DNA of 64,000 nt from the NCBI RefSeq assembly GCF_000247695.1, contig NW_004624732.1, positions 46,249,862 through 46,313,861 on the forward strand, read 5' to 3'. How positions within the stretch are numbered: the first letter of the stretch is position 1; each line of letters begins with the position of its first letter. Under the pieces are notes generated by a model. It searched no databases, had not been told where the DNA came from, and saw only the letters and a program-made list of their open reading frames with translations. Positions 23,691 to 35,404 of this stretch are shown here, piece after piece. The position numbers and the translations under genes were made by a program. The stretch comes from Heterocephalus glaber. Lineage: Eukaryota; Chordata; Mammalia; Rodentia; Bathyergidae.

Positions 23691-24599
23691 TTCTTTCTCA
23701 ATTATGTTGTTGACTGTATTTTACTCTTGTAATGACTGCAAGGTTGACTATTGGTAAATAATTTATTTATGCTTATATATTAATTACCCACAAAAGGAAA
23801 CATTTGGACTAGAAGGCTTTGGAACTCTCCATTAACTGGAGAAAGTGAAGCCACATGACTTCATTACTCCTATTTTCTCCATGAAACTATCACAAATTTT
23901 GTACTTTCCTAAGAGGCAGACCTGGCTATTTAAAAAACAAACACACACTTTAACTTTTTCACATTCAATTACTTAAAATATTAGCTTTGATATAAAGTTT
24001 GTCTTAATTAATTAAAATTTATCAGCTTGGACCCTTCCTGAATATGATAAAAGTAAAAATATATTCCTTGAAATCAGGCAGAATAAGAAAGGGGGTAGTA
24101 AATTTGAGCAGCTCACCATTAAACTTTTAAGACAAACTCTTGCTGAAATTATATTCATACCTAAGCTCTTTATTTTCCCATTAGATGAATTTTAGTTAAA
24201 TTCAAAGGTAACCTCATTAGGGCTATAATGTTTTCTTCATTTTTGAAGTATGTTATTGCCAATTCTGCCTGATATTTAAATGATTCTAGTTTTTAAGTTA
24301 TTATAATGTATAAAAATCTTGGTTCTTTTGAAAATTGTTTGCTAAAAAGAACTACCAAAATGCAAATCAGTTTGCTCTTTTTCATTTTATTTAAGAGTCC
24401 TATGAGAAAAAACATAAATTTAAGTATAATTCATGATACTCACTAAAGAATGGGACAAAGTTTTCAAAAGTAAATTAGAAGTAATTATTGATTTTTAAAA
24501 AGCTCACTTTATCCAACAGTTTTCTCTCTCTTGCTCATTTCCTTATGTAAAAGAATTTAACCAAAGAAAGGCAGCATTTTAATTCAATTTCTCCTCCAA

Positions 24600-24970
24600 A
24601 GTATATAATTTTATTTTGTCATAATGGCTGCTTTTATTTCCAGGGTCAGATTTTATTTAAATTTCAGTCCATTAGGAACAAAAACTTGCCATTTTCTGAT
24701 AAACAAAATCAGCAGGGGAGCCTCTTCAAATGAGAAATGTATTTCCATCGACCTTTGTTTTATTTGATCTAAATGACAGGTATACACCACTTTTCCTGTG
24801 TTTACTTTTAAAGATTCTGAAAAAAAAGAGGGTGACATTTTTAACAACAAAACTAGCAATCACCCTAGTAGTCCTGTGACAGGCAGACGGAAGAAATGAT
24901 AAAAAGATGCAATCCATCGCTTTAGACCACCAAAGAGGCCTAATATGAGTCATTAGCATTAAACCGTTAA
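24600..24970. other. candidate conserved non-coding block
   Basis: This stretch is free of recognisable repeats, has balanced base use compared with its AT-rich flanks, and contains several homeodomain-like ATTA/TAAT motifs and a tgacagg motif. Two overlapping minus-strand frames stay open here, but neither shows a protein motif. The look is that of conserved non-coding DNA, which cannot be shown without alignment to other genomes. Confidence 0.25.
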
Positions 24971-27150
24971 TTTTCTTTTTTTCCCTATTCTGACTGTTGT
25001 TTGTAGAACTGCTAAGTCTCTTAGGAATAGGAACATTTAACTGTTTTTTGCTATTTTATAAGGAGGCAAAAGCATTAACAGAAGGGAATTAAGTAATATG
25101 TCATTATATAGTTTAAGAAATCTGAATGATATAGGTAACATTTTAGAGCTCCTTAGGTTGAGCTTTATAATCATAGCTCTTAAGAAGAATTAACACTAGA
25201 AAAGCACTTGAAAGATTACAGAGGGCTTTCATAAACAGCGTCTCATTTTTTAGACATACTTAGAAAAATATGAGTTGCAGAAAGTCAATCATCTTGAATG
25301 TGCTGATGTGAACTAAAACTCAAATCTACAAATTCGACTGTTAATCTTTGCAAACTAATAAAATTGTGATATTTAAAACTTAACAGGTATAAGAGAAATT
25401 ACTTCTTTCAGCTTTGTTCAGCAAAATATCAATTCTCTGTGATGCTACCACTTCTCAATTTTGTTGGAAAAGGTATTCACGATCATCTGTTTGTAACTAC
25501 ATAATCTATTGAACAAACTAAAACACTCCCCCTTTTCATCAAAAGTCTCAGAATATACCAATATGTTATGATTAACATCAAGTGATTGATTTAGCATGTA
25601 GTCTTTCTTTAACTCATAATGATAAAATGTGTATCTTTTATCAAAAACATTTTTTGAAGCTCTCTAAAGACAAGGACAAACCTTGGAGAATTCTATACCA
25701 GAGTCCTTCAATGTTTTACTGCAGTATTTGTTTTTTCTTCTGTCAGTCTCAATATAAATGATATAATTGTACATGGAGAATAAAAATGGAGCCATAGATA
25801 TATTAAATGTATGTGTGTACATGCATACAACATATTAAGTGTATATATGTATGTATATATACACGTATGTTCACACATCATATGCACATATACCTTACAT
25901 GTTTACAAAAGTATGCATATGTGCTTTTTCCTCACTGTGAGAATTCATAGATCACTGTGTTGGACTGTGGAAACTAATCTTGAATATGTAAATGTTTCCC
26001 AATCATTCTGACAGGTAATTATCAACACAAAGCATTGTAAATTTTAGTGCTTCCTCAGTCAATAAAATTGGGTCGCTTACTGTCAAATGTTTGATTTAGG
26101 CATGTTTACTTAGTTATCTATAGATTAACTAACCAATTTTCTTTCATGATTATGTGAACCTGACTTAAAAGTATGTTTTAAATTGTAAATACACAATGGT
26201 GATATCTGTAGGATGTCTTGTTTTTGGTTTATTTATGTGAGTCAAGATACTGAACACAATGGAAATCACCTAAACCTCATTGTATGATGTATTATTGGAC
26301 TTCTCAAAAGACCAAATGCAACCTCACTATATCTTAAACAAAAAGAAGTGTACATAAGTTTTTCCCTTAAAAAGGTTATGCCTTAATATCTTTCACTTAT
26401 TTATTACCATAAATGAAACAGAAGTTAAATAATAGGACAAAATCAGAATAGAAACGAAATTGAACATTGTAAAAGATTCACTGAATTTGTAATTTTCTAT
26501 TTAGAGATATCTTGTCGTTTAAGAGGTTAAGAAAATATTACCTTAAGGGAGGGACATTTGATTTCTATTAACTTTTCTGCCATAGATAAGCACTCTACTT
26601 GTAAAGAAATTCAAGATTAAATGTTTGAAGCTGTGATTTTTTTCAATACATAAGGCTCATATTATTTTTATAAGTCATATCAATATTTGGTAATTCCAGT
26701 CATTAAAAATCTTATGTGGTAAAATGTATGACTTTGCAACAGACTATGTAATGCAACTTGAAGAAAAAATAAACATTTTCATAAAATTTTCCAAAATATT
26801 TGAAATATGAAATCCTTAAAATATAAAGCAAATATAACTTAATTTAAATTATACCATGAAATATTCAGACGAACTCATGGAAGATCACCTGACAACATTC
26901 TAAAGGAATCTGGAGATCTTTAGGAAATAGTCTGTGTTTGGCCTGAATTGATGATGTATACCTTGCTAGAAACATTTCCCATTTATAGTAAATAATAAAT
27001 ATCATTTATTTATATCCCATACCATCTGCATCATGTCTAATCAATTTTTCCAAAAAACTAAATACCCATATACTAAATCAAGTATTGTAAACATGTACTA
27101 CTAATCAAAAATTAATAATAACAAAGAAAAGATACTGCAAGTCTTCAAAC
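24971..27150. other. AT-rich DNA, nothing recognised
   Basis: I see no gene and no repeat I can name. A degenerate TATG/TACA-rich tract lies at 25800-25920 and gives a chance 66-codon frame. Confidence 0.5.
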
Positions 27151-27369
27151 CTAGTGGTTCTCAATTGGGTACAATATTGTTTCCTCCTCCCCACACAATG
27201 ACATATGGCATTTTCTGGAAACAGTTTGGGTTGTGATACTTGGAGAGTGCTACTAGGATATAATGATAGACTGTAAAAATGCTGATAAATGCTGACACTG
27301 CACAGGACAACTTTCACAACAAAAAATTTTCTGTCCAAAAATGCCATTTGGGTTGAAATTTAGAAACTG
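27151..27369 (+). mobile_element. MER20 DNA transposon, near full length
   Basis: It starts with the MER20 terminal text agtggttctcaattggg. It runs through gacatatggcattttctgga, gggttgtgatacttggagag, tgctactaggatataatg and tgcacaggacaactttcaca, and ends ...aaatgccatttgggttgaaa and tagaaactg. These follow the full MER20 consensus of about 220 bp. MER20 is a non-autonomous hAT-Charlie element. Copies of it serve as enhancers in placental mammals' endometrium, but nothing here shows that for this copy. No exact 8-bp target duplication was found. Confidence 0.88.
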
Positions 27370-27533
27370 TCCAATACAAAAATTATTGACAATTTAAATA
27401 TTTACTTTTAGACAAACTTTTCCACAAAGAGACTAAGATGCCCTGGGAAAACAGATCAGTGAAGTAGAACATAATACATATATCACATAAGAAAAAATAT
27501 CAAGGCTGATTTTATATCAAAACCAGAAGAGAG

Positions 27534-27582
27534 GGTGGGAATGTAGCTCAGTGAGCAGTGAGCCCTCTGTTGCTAAATAACA
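27534..27582 (+). mobile_element. ID-type SINE fragment
   Basis: The text gggtgggaatgtagctcagt, then gagcagtgagccctctgttg, is the box-A half of an ID with divergence. The box-B half is missing. Confidence 0.5.
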
Positions 27583-28930
27583 AGTTGTTCCAGCTTAGCT
27601 TTTGGGACTCCACATAACACATGCTAATTTTTTCCCTGTCTAAATGGGGAAATGCCTTCTATTCTTGCTATATTTAGTTTATAGCCATTCACACTTTAAA
27701 ATGCAATATGATATATTTATTTTTAAATGCTCCGAGTTTGCTTTTCAATTTAATGATTTGTTACATTATTTACAAGCTAATTTAGTGAACCTATATAAGA
27801 TTAATTGCTTGGTCTTTTAGGACACATGACAAATCATTAAAAAGTGATAAAACCAGGCAACTGAAAAATAAATGACTTTTAACATATGAATGAAATTCTC
27901 AGTCCCGTTTATTAGTCCACATTTTGGTGAGATTTGTTAAAAGTTGCAAAGCAATATTAACAAAATTAAACAGGATTATACATTACTTGAAAGTGAGATA
28001 ACTGGATAATTTGATAAACCAAAACAGAGTAATGAGTTATTGTGAATAGAAGAAACTTTCACACAAAATTCAAAATAATCAGAATTTATAGTTATATTTT
28101 TAAAAAAACTAATCAACAAAAATTTCTTAGGTGAACTTACTCATTTTTCAATATTAAATAATAAATTTCTAACATTTGTGCTTTTTGTTCTACTTGAGTT
28201 TATCTAAATAAGAATACAACAAGATCAGTATTAAATGAAGGGCAATAGCAATGAAGTTAGACTCTAAAATAAATTAGTAAGGTGTGTTATTTGTGACATA
28301 AAGTTAAGATAATCTTGTCTTCTGTTAAGGAATGCTCTCTGGGTAGCTTTCCAGCATGTTTGGTAATAGATTATTATGATAGGGTAAGAGAGACAGTAAT
28401 AGATATTAACCTGTAGGTTTAAAAGTTGCTGCTGCATAACTGTTTTTATGTTCAAATATATTAGAAGTCATATATTTAACCCACATTTGCTCAATTATTT
28501 CTAATCCTCTGTTGCATATGAAGTAGTGGACCAATTATTATGACATATTCAATGCTGAGGGACTTAGCCAAGATTCCAGACCTTGAGTACTAAAAACAGT
28601 GTAGTACTGGGTAGACAAGAACAATTGGTCACTGTAATTTGAAGTTTCTTAGTATCAAGTGTTAAGGATTCTTCGGGTCATGATAACTGAAAAGAAATAC
28701 TGATTGAAAGCCTAAAGCAAATTAGGTGTAATGCATCTATAGGATTTGATTAAATAAGCGTACCAGGAAAAGGGGTAATAAGATTCTATAAAAGCATGAA
28801 AGAGGGAAAGATCACTGGCTACTTCGATAAGGGGAAAGTCATCCTGTTACATGGACTAAAACTTGAAGGACTACTAATAATAGATTGACCTTTGCAAAGC
28901 AGGAAAAGATGTGACCTTAGTGGGAAAACT
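27583..28930. other. AT-rich DNA, nothing recognised
   Basis: No gene, open frame of note or repeat could be assigned here. Confidence 0.5.
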
Positions 28931-28934
28931 GAGA

Positions 28935-29475
28935 ATTTCTCACTAATAAATATGATGTTAGCTGTGTATTTTTTGTATGTATTCTTTATCAAGCTCAGAA
29001 AATTTCTACTCTATTCTTAGTTTTTGAGAAATTTTTATCACGAATGGGTGTTGCATCTACTGATATGCTCATGGTTTTTTCATTTTTATCCTGTGAATGT
29101 GATGGATTACAGTAGTTAATTTTTGAATGGTGAATGATCCTTCATATTTGGAATAAATCCAACTTGTGTGTAGTGTATAATTCTCTATAAACACGACTGG
29201 ATTCATTTCACTAATAGGCTGAGGATTGTATTTATGTTTATAAAATATATTGGTCTATAGCTGTTTTTTCTTTAATGCCTTTGTCTAGTTGTAGTATTAA
29301 GTTAATTCAACCTACTGCTTCACCTCATAAAATTAGGAAGAGTTTTTTTTGTGTTTCTAGCCTTTGAAAGAGATTATAGATAGTTGGTTTAATAATTTTC
29401 CATAAATATTCAGAATTCACCAGTGAACACGTTACCTAGGAATTTCAATTTTGGAAAATTATTAATTCAGTTTTT
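28935..29475 (-). mobile_element. L1 ORF2 (reverse-transcriptase region), antisense
   Basis: The plus strand shows the antisense L1 ORF2 order: gatgttagctgtgtattttt, gaatgtgatggattacagta, tgatccttcatatttggaat with aaatccaacttgtg, then ataggctgaggattgtattt and atattggtctatagctg. All frames are broken by stops. It joins directly to a lineage-specific L1 3' UTR piece at about 29476, so either one L1 lost its middle part or two insertions abut. Confidence 0.85.
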
Positions 29476-29640
29476 ATAAATTAATTTTATTGGTATATTT
29501 TAGGTATACAGTATAATGACATTCATCATTGGAGATTTGTATCTATATATAATATATCTTAGTTCTTATTTTTTCCCCACTCCCCTGCCCTCCACACCAC
29601 TCCTGGCCATGCTAGTAAATGACATTTTTTTCTTATATTG
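29476..29640 (-). mobile_element. lineage-specific L1 3' UTR, antisense
   Basis: The text ttggtatattttaggtatac, gacattcatcattggagatt and tatatcttagttcttatttt, with the following C-rich run, is the same L1 3' UTR as at 15.5, 30.6, 39.2 and 63.8 kb. Confidence 0.85.
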
Positions 29641-30211
29641 TGATCAAATAATCTGAGGTACCTCTCTAGTATCTATTATGAGTTTTACTTTATGGCCTTA
29701 TTGGGATCAGATTTCTGATTATTTGGAGAACAGGAGGAAAGCAGGCCATCCCTATCACAGTAGAAATAGCTTAAAGGTTACTACAGTAATCTCAATAATG
29801 GCATGAACTCATGTACAGAGATAAATATCTATGTGAGTTTCTAAATATAGCATGTGTAATTTCAAAATAGCGGTATGAGGTTTTAATGCAAATTATTTTC
29901 TAGTACATTTGATCTATTCCACAAACTATCAAAATGAAGTACAGTGTTATGATGGTTGTCAAATGTCTCCAAACTCAAACTTTCCACTTCTCAAACAGGA
30001 AAGTTTGAAAAAAAAATCTGCTTCATGCTCATAATTTTGTTCAATATTTAACTGAAAATCCTCCTTGAAAATACCTGTACTGGCAGAGTGAGTCACATGT
30101 CGCATCTCACTGCAGACACAAATGGTGAGGCTACAGTCTAAGCACCCTTCTTGCCTAGACAACATAATGTGCTTGCATTAGCATGGTAAAACATTTGTCA
30201 TTGGGCTTTAT

Positions 30212-30216
<5 letters not shown>

Positions 30217-30246
<30 letters not shown>
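30217..30246 (+). repeat. (TG)n microsatellite
   Basis: About 15 uninterrupted TG units. Confidence 0.95.
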
Positions 30247-30248
<2 letters not shown>

Positions 30249-30264
30249 TTATTTGCTTAAAATA

Positions 30265-30600
30265 TTCTAACCATGGCCCCAAAGAAAGTTGCACCAGCAC
30301 TAAAGCTAAGAGGAAAACTGAGAACCATGGTAGAGTTAAAGAAATTATTGCAGCCGGACATGGAGGCGCACTCTTGTAATCCCAACACTAGAGAGGCTGA
30401 GGCAGGAGGATCGCTGTGAGCTCGAGGCCAGCCTGGGCTACATAGTGAATTCGGGGCCAGCCTGAACTACAGAGGGAGACCCTGACTCAAAAAAAAAAAG
30501 AAAGAAAGAAAAAAGAAATTATTGCAAAAAGTGTTAAAGTCCTTTAAGATAAAATTGTATGTATAATTTTGGGGCCTCAGAAATAATTATTTGGTTTTCC
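30265..30600 (+). mobile_element. Tigger-like DNA transposon relic, split by a B1
   Basis: The left part, after removal of the B1, reads atggccccaaagaaagttgc followed by a plus-strand frame with AKRKTENHGRVKEIIAKSVK. This resembles the N-terminal DNA-binding region of Tigger (pogo/CENP-B-like) transposases (a start MAPK..., then an AKKRK...EVKLEIIK pattern). The right part (ttggggcctcagaaataatt, tccattatttctt) resembles the distinctive Tigger stretch that reads ggcttggaacggattaatt, tacattatttcttatgg. The middle is missing, as in internally deleted Tigger copies. The family assignment is moderate. Confidence 0.45.
30353..30511 (+). mobile_element. B1 SINE, full length, 29-bp duplication
   Basis: A complete B1 starts agccggacatggaggcgcac (with a box A) and contains two tandem 29-bp units beginning gagctcgaggccagcctggg and gaattcggggccagcctgaa. 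It ends agaccctgactcaaaaaaaa with an A/GAAA tail. An exact 15-bp target duplication, aaagaaattattgca, lies at 30338-30352 and 30512-30526. It is the youngest-looking B1 here and interrupts the Tigger-like relic. Confidence 0.96.
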
Positions 30601-32248
30601 ATTATTTCTTTTTTTAAATTTTAGTGGTATATTTTAGGTATACAATGTAATGACATCCATCATTGGAAATTTGTACTTTTACATAATCTATCTTGGTTCA
30701 TACTTTTCGCCTAATTCCCTGCCCTCCCTTCAACCCTTCTGGCCCTTCCTATTTAAAAAACTTTGTTTCCATGTTTTAATTTTCTCATACTAATTCCATT
30801 CCGTTCTTTCCTTTTCCCTACCCATCTCACTTTTCCTTTTCCCTTTTTCTTCCTATTTCACATTATCTATTATACTTTTTAGTCCTTATTTACACTTTCA
30901 GTTTCTTGCACCAGAGAAACTATTCGGTATTTACAAATATGTGTCCTATTTATTTTACTTGAGAGTATTGCCTCAATGTGCATCCATTTAACTATAAATG
31001 TCTCTAGTTTCTGGTTCTTTATGGATGAGTAATACTTCATTTTACAAAATAACCACATCTTCTTTATCCAGTTTCCAGTTGATGGGCACTTGGGCTATTT
31101 CCAAGCTTTCGCTATTACAAACTGTGCTGCTATGAGCATGGGTGCACATATATCACTGTGATATGAATCTTTTAATTCTTTTGGAAAGGTACCCAGCAGG
31201 GGAATAGCTGGGTTAAATGATACCTCCAATCCTAGTTCTTGGAGGTATCTATGCACTGATTTTCACAGTGGTTGCACCAGTCTACACTCCCACCAGCAGT
31301 GGAGTAGGGTTCCTTTTTACCCACAGCTTCCCAGTATTTGTTATTGGATGATTTCAAAATAACAGCCATTCTTTCTGGGGTGAAGTGGAATCTCAGTGTT
31401 GTTTTCATTTGCATCTCTAGAATGACCATTGATATTGAACATTTTTTCATGTGTTTATTTGCTATTTTTACTTCATTGTCTCAGGAATGTCTGTTCATTT
31501 CAGATGCCCATTTTTGAATTGGGTCTTTAAATGTGGAAGGTCTGATTTTTTAAAATTCTTTATAGATTGTAGATAGTAGACCTTTGCCTGAGGAACAGCT
31601 GGTAAATTTTTTTTCCCACATTGTGAAGTGTCTCTTCATTCTGTAGGTGGTTTCTCTTGGTGTGCAGAAGCTTTTTAATAAGAAAAGATCCCACTTGTTG
31701 ATTCTTTGTGCTAGTTCACATGTAACTGAGGTTTTGTTCATGAGATCTTTTTCTACACCAATATCTTCAAGAGTTCTAACTAATGTCTCTTCCAACTGGT
31801 TTGTTTCTGTTTTAATATTTAGATATTTAATCCACTTCAATTTTAGTTTAGTGCATAGTGAGAGATATAGGTCTAGTGTAATCTTTGGCAAGTTGAAACC
31901 CAATTTTTTCAGCACCCTTTATTTAAGAGGCCATCTTTCCTCCAGTAAGGGTGTTTGGGTCCTTTGTCAAAGATGAGGTAGCTGAATATCTATGAAGTTG
32001 TTTCTGCATCTTCTAATCTGTTCTACTGGTCTTGTGGCTGTTTCTCTGCCAGTACTATGCTGTTTTTATCACAGTAGCTTTGTAGTGTAGTTTCATATTG
32101 GGGATGGTGATATCCCCTACCTTGTCTTTGTTGCCTAAAATTGCTTTTGCTATTCTAGGTTTCCTCTTGTTCCTAATGAATTTTTGGATTGTTTTCTCAA
32201 AGTCCGTGAAGATTCAATTTTTTAATAGATTTAAGCTATTCAGATTTA
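30601..32248 (-). mobile_element. L1 3' UTR and C-terminal ORF2, antisense
   Basis: From left to right on the plus strand it shows the lineage-specific L1 3' UTR (ttttaggtatacaatgtaat, then a C/T-rich run) and 3' ORF2 text (tccagtttccagttgatggg, tctacactcccaccagcagt). A minus-strand frame at 31550-31915 follows, with the ORF2 C-terminal signatures WIKYLNIKTE, INKWDLFLLKSFCTPRETTY and GLLSTIYKEF. Frameshifts and stops break ORF2, and a piece is missing near 32200. The mariner at 32249 interrupts it, with ORF2 text resuming at 32793. Confidence 0.95.
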
Positions 32249-32790
32249 TGTGGCATGATCAAAATATATGGTGAATGATTAAAGTTTAAAACTTTTATTA
32301 CAGTGAAAATCAGATATCCATTAATCCCCCTTAAAATACTCCCTCTTGTATGTAACACACTTATCCTATTATTCTTACCACTTTCTGAAGCATTTCTGGA
32401 AGCCTTCTTTCATAAATGTTTTTATGAGGTATGGTGTAAATATGGTGCATATCAGTATTGTGTGCCACAAAAACATTATAATGTATTTGCACCTGCCCTA
32501 TTCACCCACTGGATCTGATACTGTGAAGTTGTCGGTCTTTGCCAAAGTGAAAATGACTGCCAAATGTAAATGTTTTGAATCCATTTAAAATATGGAAGCA
32601 GCACGACAGCACACCTAAAGACACCAATGAAAGAGAATGTCCAGAACTGCTTCAGAAAGTGGGAAGAATTGTAGAATAAGTGTGTTTGGAGTGAGGAGGA
32701 ATATTTAGATGGGGATTAATAACACTCTCTTTTATTGTAATAAATTATTTTTTAATTTAAGCATTAAATACACTTTTTGATCATACCTCA
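32249..32790 (+). mobile_element. mariner-like foldback element, copy 1
   Basis: A 542-bp element is flanked by TA duplications at 32247-32248 and 32791-32792. Its two ends, tgtggcatgatcaaaat and the reverse complement tgaggtatgatcaaaaa, match at 14 of 17 positions. The similarity continues inward for about 175 bp on each side, far beyond a normal mariner terminal repeat. The plus strand encodes a decayed C-terminal transposase part with HLPYSPTGSD and the degenerate equivalent of the FWLFPKVK motif (SVFAKVKMTAKCKCFESI). The left arm is an inverted copy of the extreme C-terminus (KEGFQKCFRKW-like on the minus strand). It lacks an N-terminal domain and is non-autonomous. Confidence 0.85.
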
Positions 32791-32792
32791 TA

Positions 32793-33075
32793 TTTCTTCT
32801 TCTGAAATTTGGCAGGCTATATTTTTTAAGAAATTGGTTTGTTTCACCTATGTTATCAAATTTTTCCATATAAAGTTGTTTATAAAACTTTAAAAAAATT
32901 TTTTAAGGATCTATAGGATCTGTAGTGTTTTCCTATTCTCAATTTCATAGATTATGTTTTAATTATTATTTCTTTTCTTCTACTTAATTTGGATTTTATT
33001 TTGCTTTTTTCCACTTGTTTCCTAGAATGGAAATTTAGATTATTAACTGTATATTTTTCTTCTTTTCTAATACAT
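32793..33075 (-). mobile_element. L1 ORF2 fragment, antisense, right of the mariner
   Basis: Directly after the mariner's right TA the plus strand resumes L1 antisense text: tttcttcttctgaaatttgg, caggctatattttttaagaa, cacctatgttatcaaatttt. The text before the mariner (aagctattcagattta) joins it smoothly to give the usual L1 run with ctatttcttcttgag. This shows the mariner entered a pre-existing L1. Confidence 0.8.
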
Positions 33076-33079
33076 AGAG

Positions 33080-34655
33080 GAAGCTAATGTTGACAGATAT
33101 AAAACAAATTTAATGAAAAAGTGAGAAATTTTTCAACATACATGACAATGTAATTAAGCATTCCAGGCAAAAAAGAAGAAAGGAAAAGTGATCATCAACC
33201 TAAATCTCACACCTCATATAACTATTAATCTTAAATCAATCATATACTTTAGTGTAAGAAACTATAAAACTTTAAGAAAAAAAACAGGAGTAAAATCTTT
33301 AGGATCTTGAGTCAAGCATAATGTTCTCAGAACTCACACTACTAGTACAAATGATAAAAGAGAAATTGATACACTGTGTCTATGAAAATTTTAAAATTTT
33401 GCCTTCTGAAAGACCTTATGAAGGGGATAAAAAACAATTACAAAATGAGAGAAAATTAGTGCAAGCGCTATGTCCAACCAAAGACTTGTTTCCAGGATGC
33501 TAAAGAACACTCACGTAAAATTGTCATGAAGACAACTTAATGAGAAAGTAAGAAAAAAGTAAGAGAGTATAAAGTAAAAAAGTGAACAGTGGAAAGAATA
33601 TATGTGAAGAATATTCACAATAATTATAAAAGTAGCCAGTTGGGAAATACAAGTGCAACCTTCAGTGAGATGTTATTGAACATCTCCTAAAGGGGCTAAA
33701 AAAACCCCACAGTGAACACTATGTACCAAAGAGGATGAAGATAAACTACATTACACACAGACACTGTTGATTCCAATGTTCAGTGCTAGAGCTACTCAAA
33801 GCAAACAGTTGGGAAGTTTGGAAATTTTCTTATAAGTTACTGTGATATAAATCCATGTGCTTACTTGGGTATTTTCCCAAGAGAAATAAATGTTTATGTT
33901 CACACAAAAATCTGTACAGGAATGTGCACAGAAACATTCAGAACAGCCAACAATTGGATACATCTCATATGTCCTTTGAAATTGGTTAAATAGGCTCGGG
34001 TACTCTATAACATGAAATAATAGTCAATAAGATTAAACATTATATGTATACTTAGAAACAACATAATATCACACTGACATGTAGAATATTTCGTGTCTCT
34101 ATATTCTATCCCATAAATTTAAGAAAAAACATAGTTATTGATATACTCAACAAATTACATGAAATCAAACTGTGAAATAATATACAAAAAGGTTACATAT
34201 TGCATAATTTCCTTTTATTCTTGAATTTCCTAGTATTCTAGAAATGACAACACTAGAAAAATGAGAAAGATGAGAGCATGGGTGTGTTGTGTGTGGATTT
34301 ATTTATTTGTTTATTTATTTTGCAATACTGGGGATTGAACCCAGGGTTTTCACATTGAGCTACATCCTCAGATCATTTTTTAAGTTTTTGAGACAGATTT
34401 GTCTAAGTGGCTAAGATGCCTATTTGGGGCTTCCACCTGTGATCCTTCTGCCTTTGCCTCTGGCAGTGCTGGGATTATAGGCTTGCTCAACCAGATAGAG
34501 GGGCTGAGGGCAACAGGAAGGGTCATGGTAGTAATAGAACTGATTGTATGTTGATGTTTGTGGTAGGTACATGAAACTGCTCATTTGTTAAAATTACACC
34601 AAATCAAACACAAATACATACATGCACGAGTATATATAAAATTGGAAAAATCTAA
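33080..34655 (+). mobile_element. ancient L1M, sense, split by a B1-dID
   Basis: Landmarks of an old sense L1 appear in order: a region like caggatcttgagtcaagcat, tcaaagcaaacagttgggaa and ttgggtattttcccaagaga, then cacacaaaaatctgtacagg, gaacagccaacaattggata, and after the SINE gatgtttgtggtaggtacat and attacaccaaatcaaa. It covers the ORF2 C-terminal end and 3' UTR, is very diverged, and has no open frame of note. The B1-dID insertion at 34308-34497 interrupts the 3' UTR. Confidence 0.75.
34308..34497 (-). mobile_element. B1-dID composite SINE, antisense
   Basis: A (TTTA)n-type tail is followed by the dID half (gcaatactggggattgaacc, acattgagctacatcctcag). A B1 half then follows: ttttgagacagatttgtc, gatccttctgcctttgcctc and cagtgctgggattataggct. 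It interrupts an ancient L1M. Confidence 0.85.
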
Positions 34656-35034
34656 ATAACATGAAAACATGTCTATGTTAAATTTTTAGTTGTGATATCA
34701 CAGGAAAAGCTAGTTAAAGAACACATATGATCTCTATTACTTCTTAATACTGCATATGAATCTTTAAATTTCTCAAACTAAAATGTTTAATTACAATGTG
34801 GCAACATTAAATTACATTTAAATGTGCTAAAGTATGTTTATCATAAAATAAACATTTTATCAAAAAACAATGAAGTGAATGTAAAGAAACACTGGATTGA
34901 AGCATAAGATGTTGAAAGGGAGCCTGATTTAATTCTGGAAATATAGTACAACATCTTTGAGTTTTTCTTCCTGCAAGAGAAAATGAAAAAATATCTAAAT
35001 TTTCAAAAGATAGGAGAAATTACTTGAATTATTT

Positions 35035-35335
35035 TTGTTACTTGCAGCTCAAATGTAACCCTCTCAGGTCCTTCATTGCCAGCCAATCATTTTGCCCTAT
35101 TTTAATTTTTGTACATTCTCTATAATTCACTAAAATTGTCTATACATTTATATTTATATATATATATATATTCATTTGTTCACTTATTGTGTATCTTAAC
35201 CCCCAGTACTATTTTCCTTTTATAAGAGGTGAAAATCTTTTCATCTCTAACTATGAGAACAGACCCTGGGAATAGAAGTCATTCATTGAATATGTATTGA
35301 ATGAATAAATGAATAACAAATTAATAAATTAATGT
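35035..35335 (+). mobile_element. L2 LINE 3' end, sense
   Basis: The text gcagctcaaatgtaaccctc, aggtccttcattgccagcca, tctctataattcactaaaat, ttcacttattgtgtatctta and finally cattgaatatgtattgaatg, aataaatgaataac follows the L2 3' consensus (ctcaaatgtcacctcctcag, cttccctga, ttgttgaatgaatgaatg). An (AT)n run lies within it at 35153-35171. Confidence 0.75.
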
Positions 35336-35404
35336 AAATGATAAAGAAGAAAGAAATACACACAAAGAAATACATAGACACTATAAATGCCATATATACA
35401 GATG

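Noticed and set aside
32303..32588. Two overlapping plus-strand frames of 71 and 80 codons
   Set aside because: They are remnants within the mariner foldback copy. The KVKMTAKCKCFESI part is decayed transposase, not a new gene.
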